Of a stretch of DNA of 64,000 nucleotides, positions 17,289 through 25,970 are shown one piece after another. Source of the stretch: a marine gamma proteobacterium HTCC2080 (GTDB lineage Bacteria > Pseudomonadota > Gammaproteobacteria > Pseudomonadales > Halieaceae); NCBI GenBank assembly GCA_000169115.1, contig AAVV01000008.1, forward strand, positions 141,525 through 205,524. The letters are read 5' to 3'. The first letter of the stretch is position 1. Each line of letters opens with the position of its first letter. The notes beneath the pieces are model-generated. The model saw only the letters and a program-made list of their open reading frames with translations. It was not told the DNA's origin and made no database searches. Both the position numbers and the translations under genes were made by a program.

Positions 17289-17837
17289 ATGGTAAGAAAA
17301 TAGTTAGGAATGGTTACTGCATTATTAATGGTCACCTTTGGCGGTAATGCCTTTGCTTAAGACGATAGTGAAGTGATCGAGCGCTTTCGCAAAGCTGGTG
17401 CGGGTGAATTGATTGATGCTGCTTATGGCAATGCCGTTTTTCCCACGATTGGCAAAGGTGACATTGGTATTGGTGGTGCGCATGCTTCTGGCCGTGTTTA
17501 CAACGGCAAGAGCAAGCTAATGGGCGAAACAAAAATGACCCAGATTATCTCCGGATTGCAGCTGGGTGGATAGGCTTTTAGCCAACTTATCCTGTTCGAA
17601 GATGAAAGATCTTTCGATGAGTTTACCGGTGGTAATTTTGAATTCGGCGCTCAGATTACGGCAGTAGCATTAACGGCGGGGGCTTGAGCCGAGGCGACCA
17701 CGACGGGTGCGGGTACCAACGCTTCAGGTGGGGAAAATAACGCCAACGTCGGTAGTTCAGGATTTCGCAAGGGTATGGCCACCTTTACGATAACCAAAGG
17801 CGGACAGAAATTCTCCTACCGGCCCAACAAGGAGTAA
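17289..17837 (+). pseudogene. SYLF (Ysc84) domain lipid-binding protein gene broken by in-frame stop codons
   Basis: One continuous frame of 183 codons reads as a secreted SYLF-domain protein but contains stops at 17358-17360 (TAA), 17571-17573 (TAG) and 17685-17687 (TGA), plus TAG at 17301-17303 if the ATG at 17289 is the true start (another ATG is at 17310). Between stops the family signature is intact: ERFRKAGAGELIDAAYG, FPTIGKGDIGIGGAHASGRVY, GLQLGG, AFSQLILFEDERSFDEFTGGNFEFGAQ and FRKGMATFTITKGG. The stops fall where Glu, Gln and Ser are usual and each is one base from such a codon. About nine residues before QKFSYRP seem missing. No frameshift is seen, and an intrinsic terminator still follows. 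SYLF proteins bind lipids; this copy should not yield a full product. Confidence 0.85.
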
Positions 17838-17851
17838 TGCTTAAGGAAGAC

Positions 17852-17876
17852 GCCCGCAGAAGCGGGCTTTTTTTTT
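17852..17876 (+). terminator. rho-independent terminator after SYLF pseudogene
   Basis: GCCCGC (17852-17857), a four-base loop and GCGGGC (17862-17867) are followed by nine T. It lies 14 bases after the final stop of the broken SYLF gene and precedes the RND efflux operon. Confidence 0.9.
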
Positions 17877-18037
17877 GCCGGATTTTAAGATTTGGTCGGG
17901 AATTTTACCGAATTGGTCAAAAAAGATGGCTTAGTCGAGTTAGAACGCTGGGTCACTGGTAGACTTAGCCCGCGCGAATTTTTGATAGTTTTTATCTTGT
18001 TGGATGCGACAAACAACACTTTGGACAGGGAGTCTGC

Positions 18038-19237
18038 ATGCGTAGCCGAGTCAAAAGGGTCTTGGTACCACTTTCAGTTTTGCTGTCAGGGGTCACAATT
18101 GTTGTCCTCCTCGATGCGACCAAGCCCAAGCCTGATATCGCTATCGAGGCACCCAGACCAATTAGGGTCCATATCCAAGCCGCAGCAGTAGCGACCAACC
18201 AATTGACTGTCCAAACTAATGGTGACGTCAGGGCGACGCTGCGATCTGGCCTCGTGGCTCAGGTGGCAGGTCGCATTATCGAAGTCTCTGACGAATTTGT
18301 TGAGGGCGGTCGTTTTTTGGCCGGCGAAACTCTCCTCAGAATTGAGGATACTGACTACCAGGCAGCGCTCAACGAGGCTGAGGCCCGGGTGGCTGCTGCA
18401 AAGGTGGATTTAGAGACCGCTTACGCAGATGCTGATGTGGCGCGACAGCAGCTGGCGGGCGTAGACAAGCCCTCACCCCTGGCGTTAAAAAAACCTCAGG
18501 TGACCCGTGCTCAACTGGCCTTGGAGGCTGCTCAATCGGGATTATCCCTAGCGAAAACTAATCTTGAGCGCACTAAAATAGCGTTGCCTTATGCAGGGCG
18601 TTTGCGATCGACTTCTGTAGACTTGGGCGAATACGTGGGTCCGGGCAAGGTGCTCGCCTCAGCCTTTGGCACCGATCGCGTGGAAGTTCGCTTGCCCCTT
18701 ACTGACAATCAGCTAGGTGCCTTAGGTGTACCAATCGGTTATCGCGCACCGAGTGGCGAGGGATTGGCTGTAGACCTCACTGCCAAGGTGGCGGGAGAGC
18801 AGCGTTTATGGACTGGGCGGGTTGAGCGATTAGATGCTGCGATAGACCCAGAAACCCGTGTTATTTATGCCACTGCCGTCGTTAATAAACCTTACGACCT
18901 TACAGAGGCTCCTGCTCAGATGCCCCTAGCGGTGGGCTTGTTTGTCGAAGCGGCCATTGCAGGTCGTATTTTGACCGACACAATTGCCATCTCATCAGAC
19001 GGTCTGCGTGCCGGTGATCGAGTATTTATTCTTGATGCTAATGGGCAATTGGAAATAAGAGCCGTCGAGGTGATTCATAGCAATACCCGCGAGACATTTT
19101 TGGCCGGTGGCATCGCTGAAGGCGAGGCTGTCATTATATCGGCGATTCGTAATCCCATTCCAGGGATGGCTCTAGAGCCTATTAATGCTGCACCCGAGGC
19201 GATCGTCATTGCTTCGGAGCCAGCCGTGGCTGACTGA
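18038..19237 (+). CDS. RND efflux periplasmic adaptor (membrane fusion) protein
   Basis: A 399-residue membrane fusion protein that links an RND pump to an outer-membrane channel. One N-terminal membrane anchor (about residues 7-26, VPLSVLLSGVTIVVLLDAT) leads barrel-sandwich, alpha-hairpin and beta-barrel domains; the hairpin is marked by repeated Ala/Leu-rich heptads around residues 105-180. GGAG stands just before the ATG. The pump gene starts 11 bases after the stop. No outer-membrane factor gene is nearby, so a shared TolC-like channel is likely. Confidence 0.92.
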   Translation: MRSRVKRVLVPLSVLLSGVTIVVLLDATKPKPDIAIEAPRPIRVHIQAAAVATNQLTVQTNGDVRATLRSGLVAQVAGRIIEVSDEFVEGGRFLAGETLLRIEDTDYQAALNEAEARVAAAKVDLETAYADADVARQQLAGVDKPSPLALKKPQVTRAQLALEAAQSGLSLAKTNLERTKIALPYAGRLRSTSVDLGEYVGPGKVLASAFGTDRVEVRLPLTDNQLGALGVPIGYRAPSGEGLAVDLTAKVAGEQRLWTGRVERLDAAIDPETRVIYATAVVNKPYDLTEAPAQMPLAVGLFVEAAIAGRILTDTIAISSDGLRAGDRVFILDANGQLEIRAVEVIHSNTRETFLAGGIAEGEAVIISAIRNPIPGMALEPINAAPEAIVIASEPAVAD

Positions 19238-19248
19238 GGAGCGTTGAC

Positions 19249-22200
19249 GTGACTGCACTGGTAGGTTGGTGGGTTAAAAATCCCGTAGCAGCGAATTTGC
19301 TGATGCTGGGTATTATTATCTCAGGTTGGTTGGGTCTGCAGAATATTGAAAAAGAGGCCTTTCCTACTGTGAGCCCTTATCAGGTTCAAGTAGAAGTTAT
19401 CTGGCCCGGCGCATCCCCTCGAGAGGTGGAGCAACAGGTCATTCAACGTATCGAGGATGCTGTCGAGAACGTTAACAATGTCTACAGGGTTTATTCGGAG
19501 GCCAGAGAAGGCTTTGGCAATGTAAACGTCGAGACCTATGCCAACGTTGACATCAACGCCTTTATCAATGATGTCAAAAACGCAGTAGATGCTGTGACCT
19601 CGCTACCCAGAGATATTGAAAATCCGAGAGTGCGACGCCTTGAGTGGCGGCAAGAGATGCTGCGAGTTGCCGTTATTGGCGATATTGACGAGCGAGCGCT
19701 TACGCGACTGGCAGAGGATCTCCGTCAAGATCTTGCCTCTCGACCTTACATCTCAAAGGTAGAGCTCTTTGGCGTTAGACAGGAAGAGGTCACCATTGAA
19801 CTTTCGGAGACGGCTCTGCGGCGTTACGGCGTGACTTTTGCCGAGGTGGCGGGCGTCATTCGAGGGAGTTCAATCAATTCTTCCTCGGGCCAGGTAAAGG
19901 CAGCGACGGGAGACGTTCAGTTGCGGGTGCTCAACCTGGCCGATTCGCAACGTGACTTTGAAAATATCATTATCAGACAAACCCGCGAGGGTGGAACCAT
20001 TCGTGTAGGCGATGTCGCAAAGGTTACTGATGGTTACGAAGAGAGCGAAATTATAGCCACACTGAATGGTAAGCCTGCCGTTTTGCTGCAGGTGCAGGCC
20101 ACCGACGATATGCAGGTGGTGAAGTCTAGTGAGGCAGCGAAACGCTGGATCACAGATACGCAGCCTACGCTTCCTCCCGGCATTGAATTGATGATGTGGT
20201 TCGATACCGCCGATATTTATACCTCGCGAATGGATCTCATCACCGAATCATCAGTGTTGGGTTTGCTTCTAGTCTTCATCGTTTTGGTGCTGACGACCCG
20301 ACCAGCTGTAGCGCTATGGGTGACTGCGGGTATTGGCGTCGCATTCATGGGCGCCTTTGCTTTTTTGCCGGCCAGTGACGTTTCGTTAAATGTTATTTCG
20401 ACCTTCGCTTTCCTGCTGGTACTGGGAATCGTCGTCGATGATGCGATTGTAGTAGGTGAAAGCATTCACCATCACAACCATAGTATGGGCCTTAGCGGTG
20501 AGGAGTCTGCCGTTGCTGGTGCGGTGAGTGTGGCGCGCCCCGTTATTTTCGCCGTGTTAACGACGATCGTAGCTTTTGCGCCCTGGCTCTTTGTTTCAGG
20601 CATTGATGCGCAGGTGACACGGCAGCTGTCAATTGTTATCACGCTGGCCCTGATCATGTCGCTGATTGAAGCTTTTTTTATTCTCCCCGTTCATCTGCGA
20701 CATATTGAGCCTCGTAAAAATTTAAAGGGAATCAAGCGCTGGCAACAAAATATTGCGCACTCGATCGTAGATTTTGCCCACAATCATTATGGGCCGTTCC
20801 TCGAGCGCTGCATCCGTAATCGCTACACGACGACCATGGTTTTTTTGGTCGGCTTTATGATCTCCGTTGGCCTTTTTTCCTCCGGTTGGGTCAAATTTTT
20901 CTTCATGCCCCAAGTAGAAAACGAGCAGATTTATATCAGTGTTGACCTTCCTGTGGGCACTCCTTATGAGCGTGCGCTGCAAGTTCTAGATCAGCTGCAG
21001 GTGGCAGAGAAGGCGCTCATTGTTGAGGTGGAGAATTCTGCGCAGGATTCAGGTGAGGGAACAGGTAAGTTGATTGAGGGTTGGTACACCCGCGCTCGTC
21101 CTGAAAACGTGATTGCCATTGTTAGATTGGCGCCACCTGAAGTAAGAGATCTCAGTGCTCGCGCTGCTGCGGAGCGACTAAGAGAGCTGGCAGGCGACTT
21201 TCCAGACGCTGAAAAAGTTGAGGTGCGTTATACCCTGAACGAAGGGTCTCCCACGGTAACCTTTCTATTGCAGCATCAGGATTTTTCCGCCTTAAAAGCG
21301 GCGAGTGAAGATCTACAGCTGCATTTGCAAGGTTACGACGCCGCGTATTATGTCCGCGATGATCAACAGGGTGAGCTAAGCGAACTACGGTTCTCCTTAA
21401 AACCTGGTGCAGAAAAACTGAATGTAGATCTCGCAGAAGTATCGCGGCAAGTTAGGCAAGCTTACTATGGTGAGGAAGTGCAGCGACTCCCCAGAGAGTT
21501 CGGTGACGTGAAGGTCATGGTGCGCTACCCGCGCGATACTCGTAGTCACTTATCGTCTTTAGATGACTTCATGATTAGACTTTCGGATGGCCGCAGCATT
21601 CCGCTGCTGTCCGTTGTTGACGTGACCTTTGGTACCGGCGTCCAACGCATTAATCGCCGCAATGGAGAGCGCTTCGTTCGTGTTGTCGCTAATGTTGAGC
21701 GCGATGCCATGGAGGAAATATCCAGTTCGGTTACTGACACTTATATGCCTACCCTTGAAAGTAAGTTCCCGGGTTTGAAGGTGCTCAAAGGGGGCACTCA
21801 GGAATCGGAGGCGGAGTTTTACAGTGAAATTGCGGCGTTATACACCGTGGCGCTTTTTGCCATTTACGCCCTCATCGCGGTTGCCTTTAGGTCTTATGCA
21901 TTACCCCTACTGATCATGACCGCAATTCCCTTCGGTTTTATGGGCGCTATCTTTGGGCACCTTATATTCGATATGCCGCTGGCACTGTTTTCCTATTTTG
22001 GTATTGGCGCGGCGGCGGGGGTGGTGGTCAATGACAACTTGGTACTCGTCGACTACATCCGACGTCGGGAGGATGACGGTTTAACCTCGGCAGAAGCAGT
22101 TGTCGATGCGGCGATTAATCGCTTTAGACCCATTTTTCTGACGACGGTCACGACGTGTGTCGGTTTGTTGCCGATTATGGCAGAGCGTTCTACGACAGCT

Positions 22201-22401
22201 GAGTTTCTTAAACCCGCCGTGTTATCGCTGTCTTTCGGTGTTTTGTTTGCACTATTTGTAAGTTTGCTTATGGTTCCCGCGCTTTACATGATTGGCTGGG
22301 ACTATCAGCAGCTGATTAGACGCCTGCGCGGTCAAGACCCCGCAGGCGTTGCTGTTAGCGAATCCCGTGCATCAGACGCTTCAGAAACGGTGTCGCAATA
22401 A
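19249..22401 (+). CDS. RND efflux transporter permease
   Basis: A 1050-residue inner-membrane proton-driven pump of the AcrB/HAE-1 superfamily. It has the duplicated layout of 12 membrane helices and two large periplasmic loops. The motif GIVVDDAIVVGE in helix 4 carries the paired Asp of the proton relay, and the second half has GAAAGVVVNDNLVLVDYIRRR. The GTG at 19249 follows GAGGAG by about 8 bases. The 3' end overlaps that of the convergent POT transporter gene by 47 bases. Substrates are unknown. Confidence 0.95.
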   Translation: MTALVGWWVKNPVAANLLMLGIIISGWLGLQNIEKEAFPTVSPYQVQVEVIWPGASPREVEQQVIQRIEDAVENVNNVYRVYSEAREGFGNVNVETYANVDINAFINDVKNAVDAVTSLPRDIENPRVRRLEWRQEMLRVAVIGDIDERALTRLAEDLRQDLASRPYISKVELFGVRQEEVTIELSETALRRYGVTFAEVAGVIRGSSINSSSGQVKAATGDVQLRVLNLADSQRDFENIIIRQTREGGTIRVGDVAKVTDGYEESEIIATLNGKPAVLLQVQATDDMQVVKSSEAAKRWITDTQPTLPPGIELMMWFDTADIYTSRMDLITESSVLGLLLVFIVLVLTTRPAVALWVTAGIGVAFMGAFAFLPASDVSLNVISTFAFLLVLGIVVDDAIVVGESIHHHNHSMGLSGEESAVAGAVSVARPVIFAVLTTIVAFAPWLFVSGIDAQVTRQLSIVITLALIMSLIEAFFILPVHLRHIEPRKNLKGIKRWQQNIAHSIVDFAHNHYGPFLERCIRNRYTTTMVFLVGFMISVGLFSSGWVKFFFMPQVENEQIYISVDLPVGTPYERALQVLDQLQVAEKALIVEVENSAQDSGEGTGKLIEGWYTRARPENVIAIVRLAPPEVRDLSARAAAERLRELAGDFPDAEKVEVRYTLNEGSPTVTFLLQHQDFSALKAASEDLQLHLQGYDAAYYVRDDQQGELSELRFSLKPGAEKLNVDLAEVSRQVRQAYYGEEVQRLPREFGDVKVMVRYPRDTRSHLSSLDDFMIRLSDGRSIPLLSVVDVTFGTGVQRINRRNGERFVRVVANVERDAMEEISSSVTDTYMPTLESKFPGLKVLKGGTQESEAEFYSEIAALYTVALFAIYALIAVAFRSYALPLLIMTAIPFGFMGAIFGHLIFDMPLALFSYFGIGAAAGVVVNDNLVLVDYIRRREDDGLTSAEAVVDAAINRFRPIFLTTVTTCVGLLPIMAERSTTAEFLKPAVLSLSFGVLFALFVSLLMVPALYMIGWDYQQLIRRLRGQDPAGVAVSESRASDASETVSQ

Positions 22402-23863
22402 GTAGGACAACGCCGGCAATGACCCCAGCCCAGAGCAGCTGGTCGAATAATGTGACAAAGCCATCGGACTCGGAAACCATGGTGCCCAACAGTGCTGCTA
22501 CATAGCCGGAATAAGCTGAGGCAAGAAACCACGCGCCCATCATGACGCCAACAACTCCAGGTACTGAGAGTTTGGTCACAGCCGATAAGCCCACTGGGCT
22601 TAGACATAGCTCCCCGGTGGTGTGCAATAGATAGGCGAGAATCAACCACCAAGCGGAGACAATACCGGCTTCGTTTGGAAACTGTGCTCCATAGGCGAGC
22701 GCGCCGAAACCCAAGCCCGCCTGAATAATCCCCAGAGCGAATTTCACCGGTGTGCCTGGTTCTATATTTCTTCGCCCTAACCACGTCCAAAGAAATGCGA
22801 ATAGCGGGGCGAGGGTAAATATGAAGAAGGAGTTGGCGGCGCCAAACTGTGATGCGGTCAAGGTTACCCCGAAGAGCGATTTGTCAGTGTTGCGGTCTGC
22901 AAACAACGTCATAGAACCCGCTGCTTGCTCAAATAGCGCCCAGAAAAAGACTGTTGAGATAATGAGTGCCACCAATGCCAGCATGCGATCACGCTGGATA
23001 CGGTCACAACGGGCAAAGATATACCAGCCTAAACCACCCAAAGTCGCGAGTGACACAACGTTGAGCAGAGTGCCAACGACAGCGGTGACCTGAACGATCT
23101 GCCAGATGACGACGACGCCGGCGATACCACTGAGATAAATCAGGTGGTCGAGTCTTAGAGGTCCCCGTTTTTCGCTAAGCGCGGTGGTCGAGGGTGCTTC
23201 ACCGTGACCTTCTAGTAGCGGCTGTCCCCAAAGAAAGAGAGCGAGTCCCAGTGACATGCCAATACCTGCTGCACCAAAACCGTAGGCCCAGCCATAAACT
23301 TCGCCCAACCAGCCGCAGAGGAGGGTGGCTGTAAATGCTCCCACGTTGATGCCCATGTAAAAGATGGTGAAGCCAGCATCCCGCCGGGGGTCGTCTTCGG
23401 CGTAGAGCTTGCCCACGACCGTAGAGATGTTGGGTTTTAGAAACCCCACCCCCATAATGATCAAGGCAAGTGAAAGGTAGAAAATCTGTAGGGCCCCGTC
23501 GTCTCTGACGACACTACCGTCAAGCATCCGCGCTTGCTCACCTTCAAAGGCCATGCCCAGATGACCAGCGACCAATAATAGCCCGCCGTAGACAACCGCT
23601 CGACGCATGCCCAAGTATCGATCGGCAATGAGACCCCCCAAGAGCGGCATGGCGTACACCAGTGCGGTATAGCTTCCCAAGACCGCCAGTCCGGTACTAT
23701 CGTCGAAAAGGTGGTACTTGGTGAGGTAGAGGAGCAGCAAGTACTTCATGCCATAAAAAGAAAATCGCTCCCAAAGCTCGGTACCAAAACAAATGTACAG
23801 GCCAGCAGGGTGGCCCATGAACTCTCGGCCGTGTTGGGAAGGGCTGTTCGCAGTTGTATTCAT
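22355..23863 (-). CDS. POT/PTR family proton-coupled peptide transporter
   Basis: A 502-residue major-facilitator protein importing di- and tripeptides with protons. The helix 1 motif ELWERFSFYGM (ExxERFxYY type) and the helix 2-3 loop GGLIADRYLGMRRAV are diagnostic, and about 12-14 hydrophobic segments follow. The ribosome site before the ATG at 23863 is weak. Together with the secreted prolyl oligopeptidase and gamma-glutamyltransferase it suggests that the cell feeds on peptides. Its last codons overlap the RND pump gene tail to tail. Confidence 0.93.
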   Translation of the reverse strand: MNTTANSPSQHGREFMGHPAGLYICFGTELWERFSFYGMKYLLLLYLTKYHLFDDSTGLAVLGSYTALVYAMPLLGGLIADRYLGMRRAVVYGGLLLVAGHLGMAFEGEQARMLDGSVVRDDGALQIFYLSLALIIMGVGFLKPNISTVVGKLYAEDDPRRDAGFTIFYMGINVGAFTATLLCGWLGEVYGWAYGFGAAGIGMSLGLALFLWGQPLLEGHGEAPSTTALSEKRGPLRLDHLIYLSGIAGVVVIWQIVQVTAVVGTLLNVVSLATLGGLGWYIFARCDRIQRDRMLALVALIISTVFFWALFEQAAGSMTLFADRNTDKSLFGVTLTASQFGAANSFFIFTLAPLFAFLWTWLGRRNIEPGTPVKFALGIIQAGLGFGALAYGAQFPNEAGIVSAWWLILAYLLHTTGELCLSPVGLSAVTKLSVPGVVGVMMGAWFLASAYSGYVAALLGTMVSESDGFVTLFDQLLWAGVIAGVVLLIATPFLKRLMHGIR

Positions 23864-23900
23864 AGGGTTAGGGCTTCCTAGTGGTAATGGATGAGCGTTG

Positions 23901-24908
23901 TTATGCAGCTTCCGAAAGTTTTGGTGCGATAGTTTCTAAAGCCAGATCCATTTCCTCAAAGTCTCTGATGCGCTTGACTGACGAAAACAGTGCTCCAGCT
24001 TGAGGGAAATAATGCTTAAGGTACACCAACCATTGTTTTAATGGATTGCATGCGTGTCGAGGTTCGTAGGCATGGGCATTGCTGCGCAGAAAAATTTGCA
24101 ACAGCGGAAATACTTCAGCCCATGTCATGGCCGGTGTGTTGAGTCCATGCCACGCATGGCGAACAGCACGGGCAAGATCCGGGCGGCAAAGCGCACCTCG
24201 GGCCAACATGAAGTCTTTGCAGTGGCTCACGGTGCCGCAGCGTATGACGTCCGACGGCGACCAAAGCTCACCGTTAGCGATAATGGGTAATCTGGCGTCG
24301 TTGGCAATTTGGGCCAGTCGTGACCAGTGTGCTGGCGGGCGGTAGCCTTGGCGGCGTGTTTTTGCATGGACAGTGAGTTCGGAAACACCGCCGTCAACAG
24401 CAGCCTTTACAATAGCCTCAAAGCTATCGTCATCTTCAAATCCCAGTCTTATTTTGGCCGTGACGGGTATTTCTGGTGCCACCGCGGCGCGAACCTCCGC
24501 GCAAACGGCACCCAATAAATCAGGTGTTTTGAGCAGCACCGCTCCCCCTTGAGATTTATTCACGGTCTTGGCAGGGCAGCCAAAATTTAAATCGATACCC
24601 GGGGCGCCTAATGCTTCAGCAACCTGTGCATTTCTGGCCATGAGGTCAGGATTATTGCCCAGTAATTGCAAAAATACGGGGGTGCCAGCGGGGGTTCGGC
24701 CACCAGTCAACAGCTCTGGGCAAAGCCGATGGAAGACTCTTGATGGCAGTATGGTTTGGGAAACTCGAACAAATTCAGTGACGCAACGATCGTAGCCTCC
24801 TATTGTCGTTAGAAGATCACGCATGACGCTATCGATCACGCCTTCCATCGGTGCAAGCACCAAGCGGTGGTCTGCTGAGGGGTGTTTAGTCGTGTCGGAG
24901 TTCATCAT
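23901..24908 (-). CDS. dusC: tRNA-dihydrouridine synthase (DusC type)
   Basis: Flavoprotein that reduces a uridine of tRNA to dihydrouridine. A TIM barrel starts with LVLAPMEGVIDSVMRDLL; the catalytic Cys is in DLNFGCPAKTVNKSQGG, and KIRLGFED, VHAKTRRQGY and NGELWSPSD follow as in DusC, which modifies U16. The start is uncertain: adjacent ATGs at 24908 and 24905 and a GTG at 24929 are possible and none has a good ribosome site; 335 residues from 24908. Divergent from accA. Confidence 0.88.
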   Translation of the reverse strand: MMNSDTTKHPSADHRLVLAPMEGVIDSVMRDLLTTIGGYDRCVTEFVRVSQTILPSRVFHRLCPELLTGGRTPAGTPVFLQLLGNNPDLMARNAQVAEALGAPGIDLNFGCPAKTVNKSQGGAVLLKTPDLLGAVCAEVRAAVAPEIPVTAKIRLGFEDDDSFEAIVKAAVDGGVSELTVHAKTRRQGYRPPAHWSRLAQIANDARLPIIANGELWSPSDVIRCGTVSHCKDFMLARGALCRPDLARAVRHAWHGLNTPAMTWAEVFPLLQIFLRSNAHAYEPRHACNPLKQWLVYLKHYFPQAGALFSSVKRIRDFEEMDLALETIAPKLSEAA

Positions 24909-25020
24909 CGCGCGCCAAGCATACAGCACCCGTTAATGGAGTCCTACGTTGGCATGGCGTGTAAGGCCGGCCTTTTGTAAACTAGGGCAACAAATTAGGC
25001 AGCCGTGACGGTAGGTGTCC

Positions 25021-25968
25021 ATGAATCCCAATTACCTCGACTTTGAACAACCCATTGCCGAGCTCGAGGGCAAGATCGAGGAGCTCGGCAATGTTGGCTC
25101 CGATGCGGACCTCAATTTAGCGGAGGAAATCGAGCGACTTCGAGAAAAAAGTAAGGGTCTTACTGAGAAAATTTATGCCGATCTCAGCCCCTGGGACATC
25201 GTACGTGTTGCTCGTCACCCTCAACGACCCTATACATTGGACTATATCGAACATGTTTTTACGGAGTTCGATGAGTTGCATGGGGATCGACATTTCGGTG
25301 ATGACAAAGCGATTGTAGGTGGCGTTGCGCGCCTCGAGGGTCGCCCCGTTATGGTAATCGGTCAAGAGAAGGGGCGGACAGTGAAAGATAAGGTATACCG
25401 AAACTTTGGTATGCCGAAGCCTGAGGGGTACCGCAAGGCGCTTAGGCTAATGGAAATGGCTGAGCGCTTTAAAATGCCGGTCATCACCTTAATTGACACT
25501 CCCGGAGCTTATCCCGGTATTGACTCGGAAGAGCGCGGAATTTCTGAGGCCATCGCGCAAAATCTGGCAGTCATGTCGCGTTTGCGCACCCCCATTGTGT
25601 GCACTGTTATTGGTGAAGGGTCTTCAGGGGGCGCGCTGGGCATCGGAGTCGGGGATCATCTTGCGATGTTGCAGTACTCTACTTATTTTGTGATCTCTCC
25701 CGAAGGGTGTGCCAATATTATTTGGAAGAGCAGTGAATTTGCGCCCCAAGCAGCCTCCGCGATGGGAGTAACGTCATCGACACTTGAAGATTTAGATATC
25801 GTTGACGCAACAATTCGAGAGCCCATGGGGGGCGCCCATCGAGACCCAGTGGAGATGGCTCGTCGCGTAAAGGCGCACTTGGTTGAGCAGGTCGATAGGC
25901 TATGTTCGGTGGAGACAGACGATATGCTGGAGGCGCGTTACCAGCGGCTTATGTCCTACGGTAACTGA
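25021..25968 (+). CDS. accA: acetyl-CoA carboxylase carboxyltransferase subunit alpha
   Basis: Transfers the carboxyl group from carboxybiotin to acetyl-CoA, the first committed step of fatty acid synthesis, together with AccD (not in this window). The N-terminus [19 protein letters not shown] is the normal one and fixes ATG 25021 over a GTG two codons before. The core [16 protein letters not shown] and [15 protein letters not shown] form the CoA and biotin site. Length (315 residues) is standard. tilS begins right after the stop, so the two are probably cotranscribed. Confidence 0.97.
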   Translation: MNPNYLDFEQPIAELEGKIEELGNVGSDADLNLAEEIERLREKSKGLTEKIYADLSPWDIVRVARHPQRPYTLDYIEHVFTEFDELHGDRHFGDDKAIVGGVARLEGRPVMVIGQEKGRTVKDKVYRNFGMPKPEGYRKALRLMEMAERFKMPVITLIDTPGAYPGIDSEERGISEAIAQNLAVMSRLRTPIVCTVIGEGSSGGALGIGVGDHLAMLQYSTYFVISPEGCANIIWKSSEFAPQAASAMGVTSSTLEDLDIVDATIREPMGGAHRDPVEMARRVKAHLVEQVDRLCSVETDDMLEARYQRLMSYGN

Positions 25969-25970
25969 CT

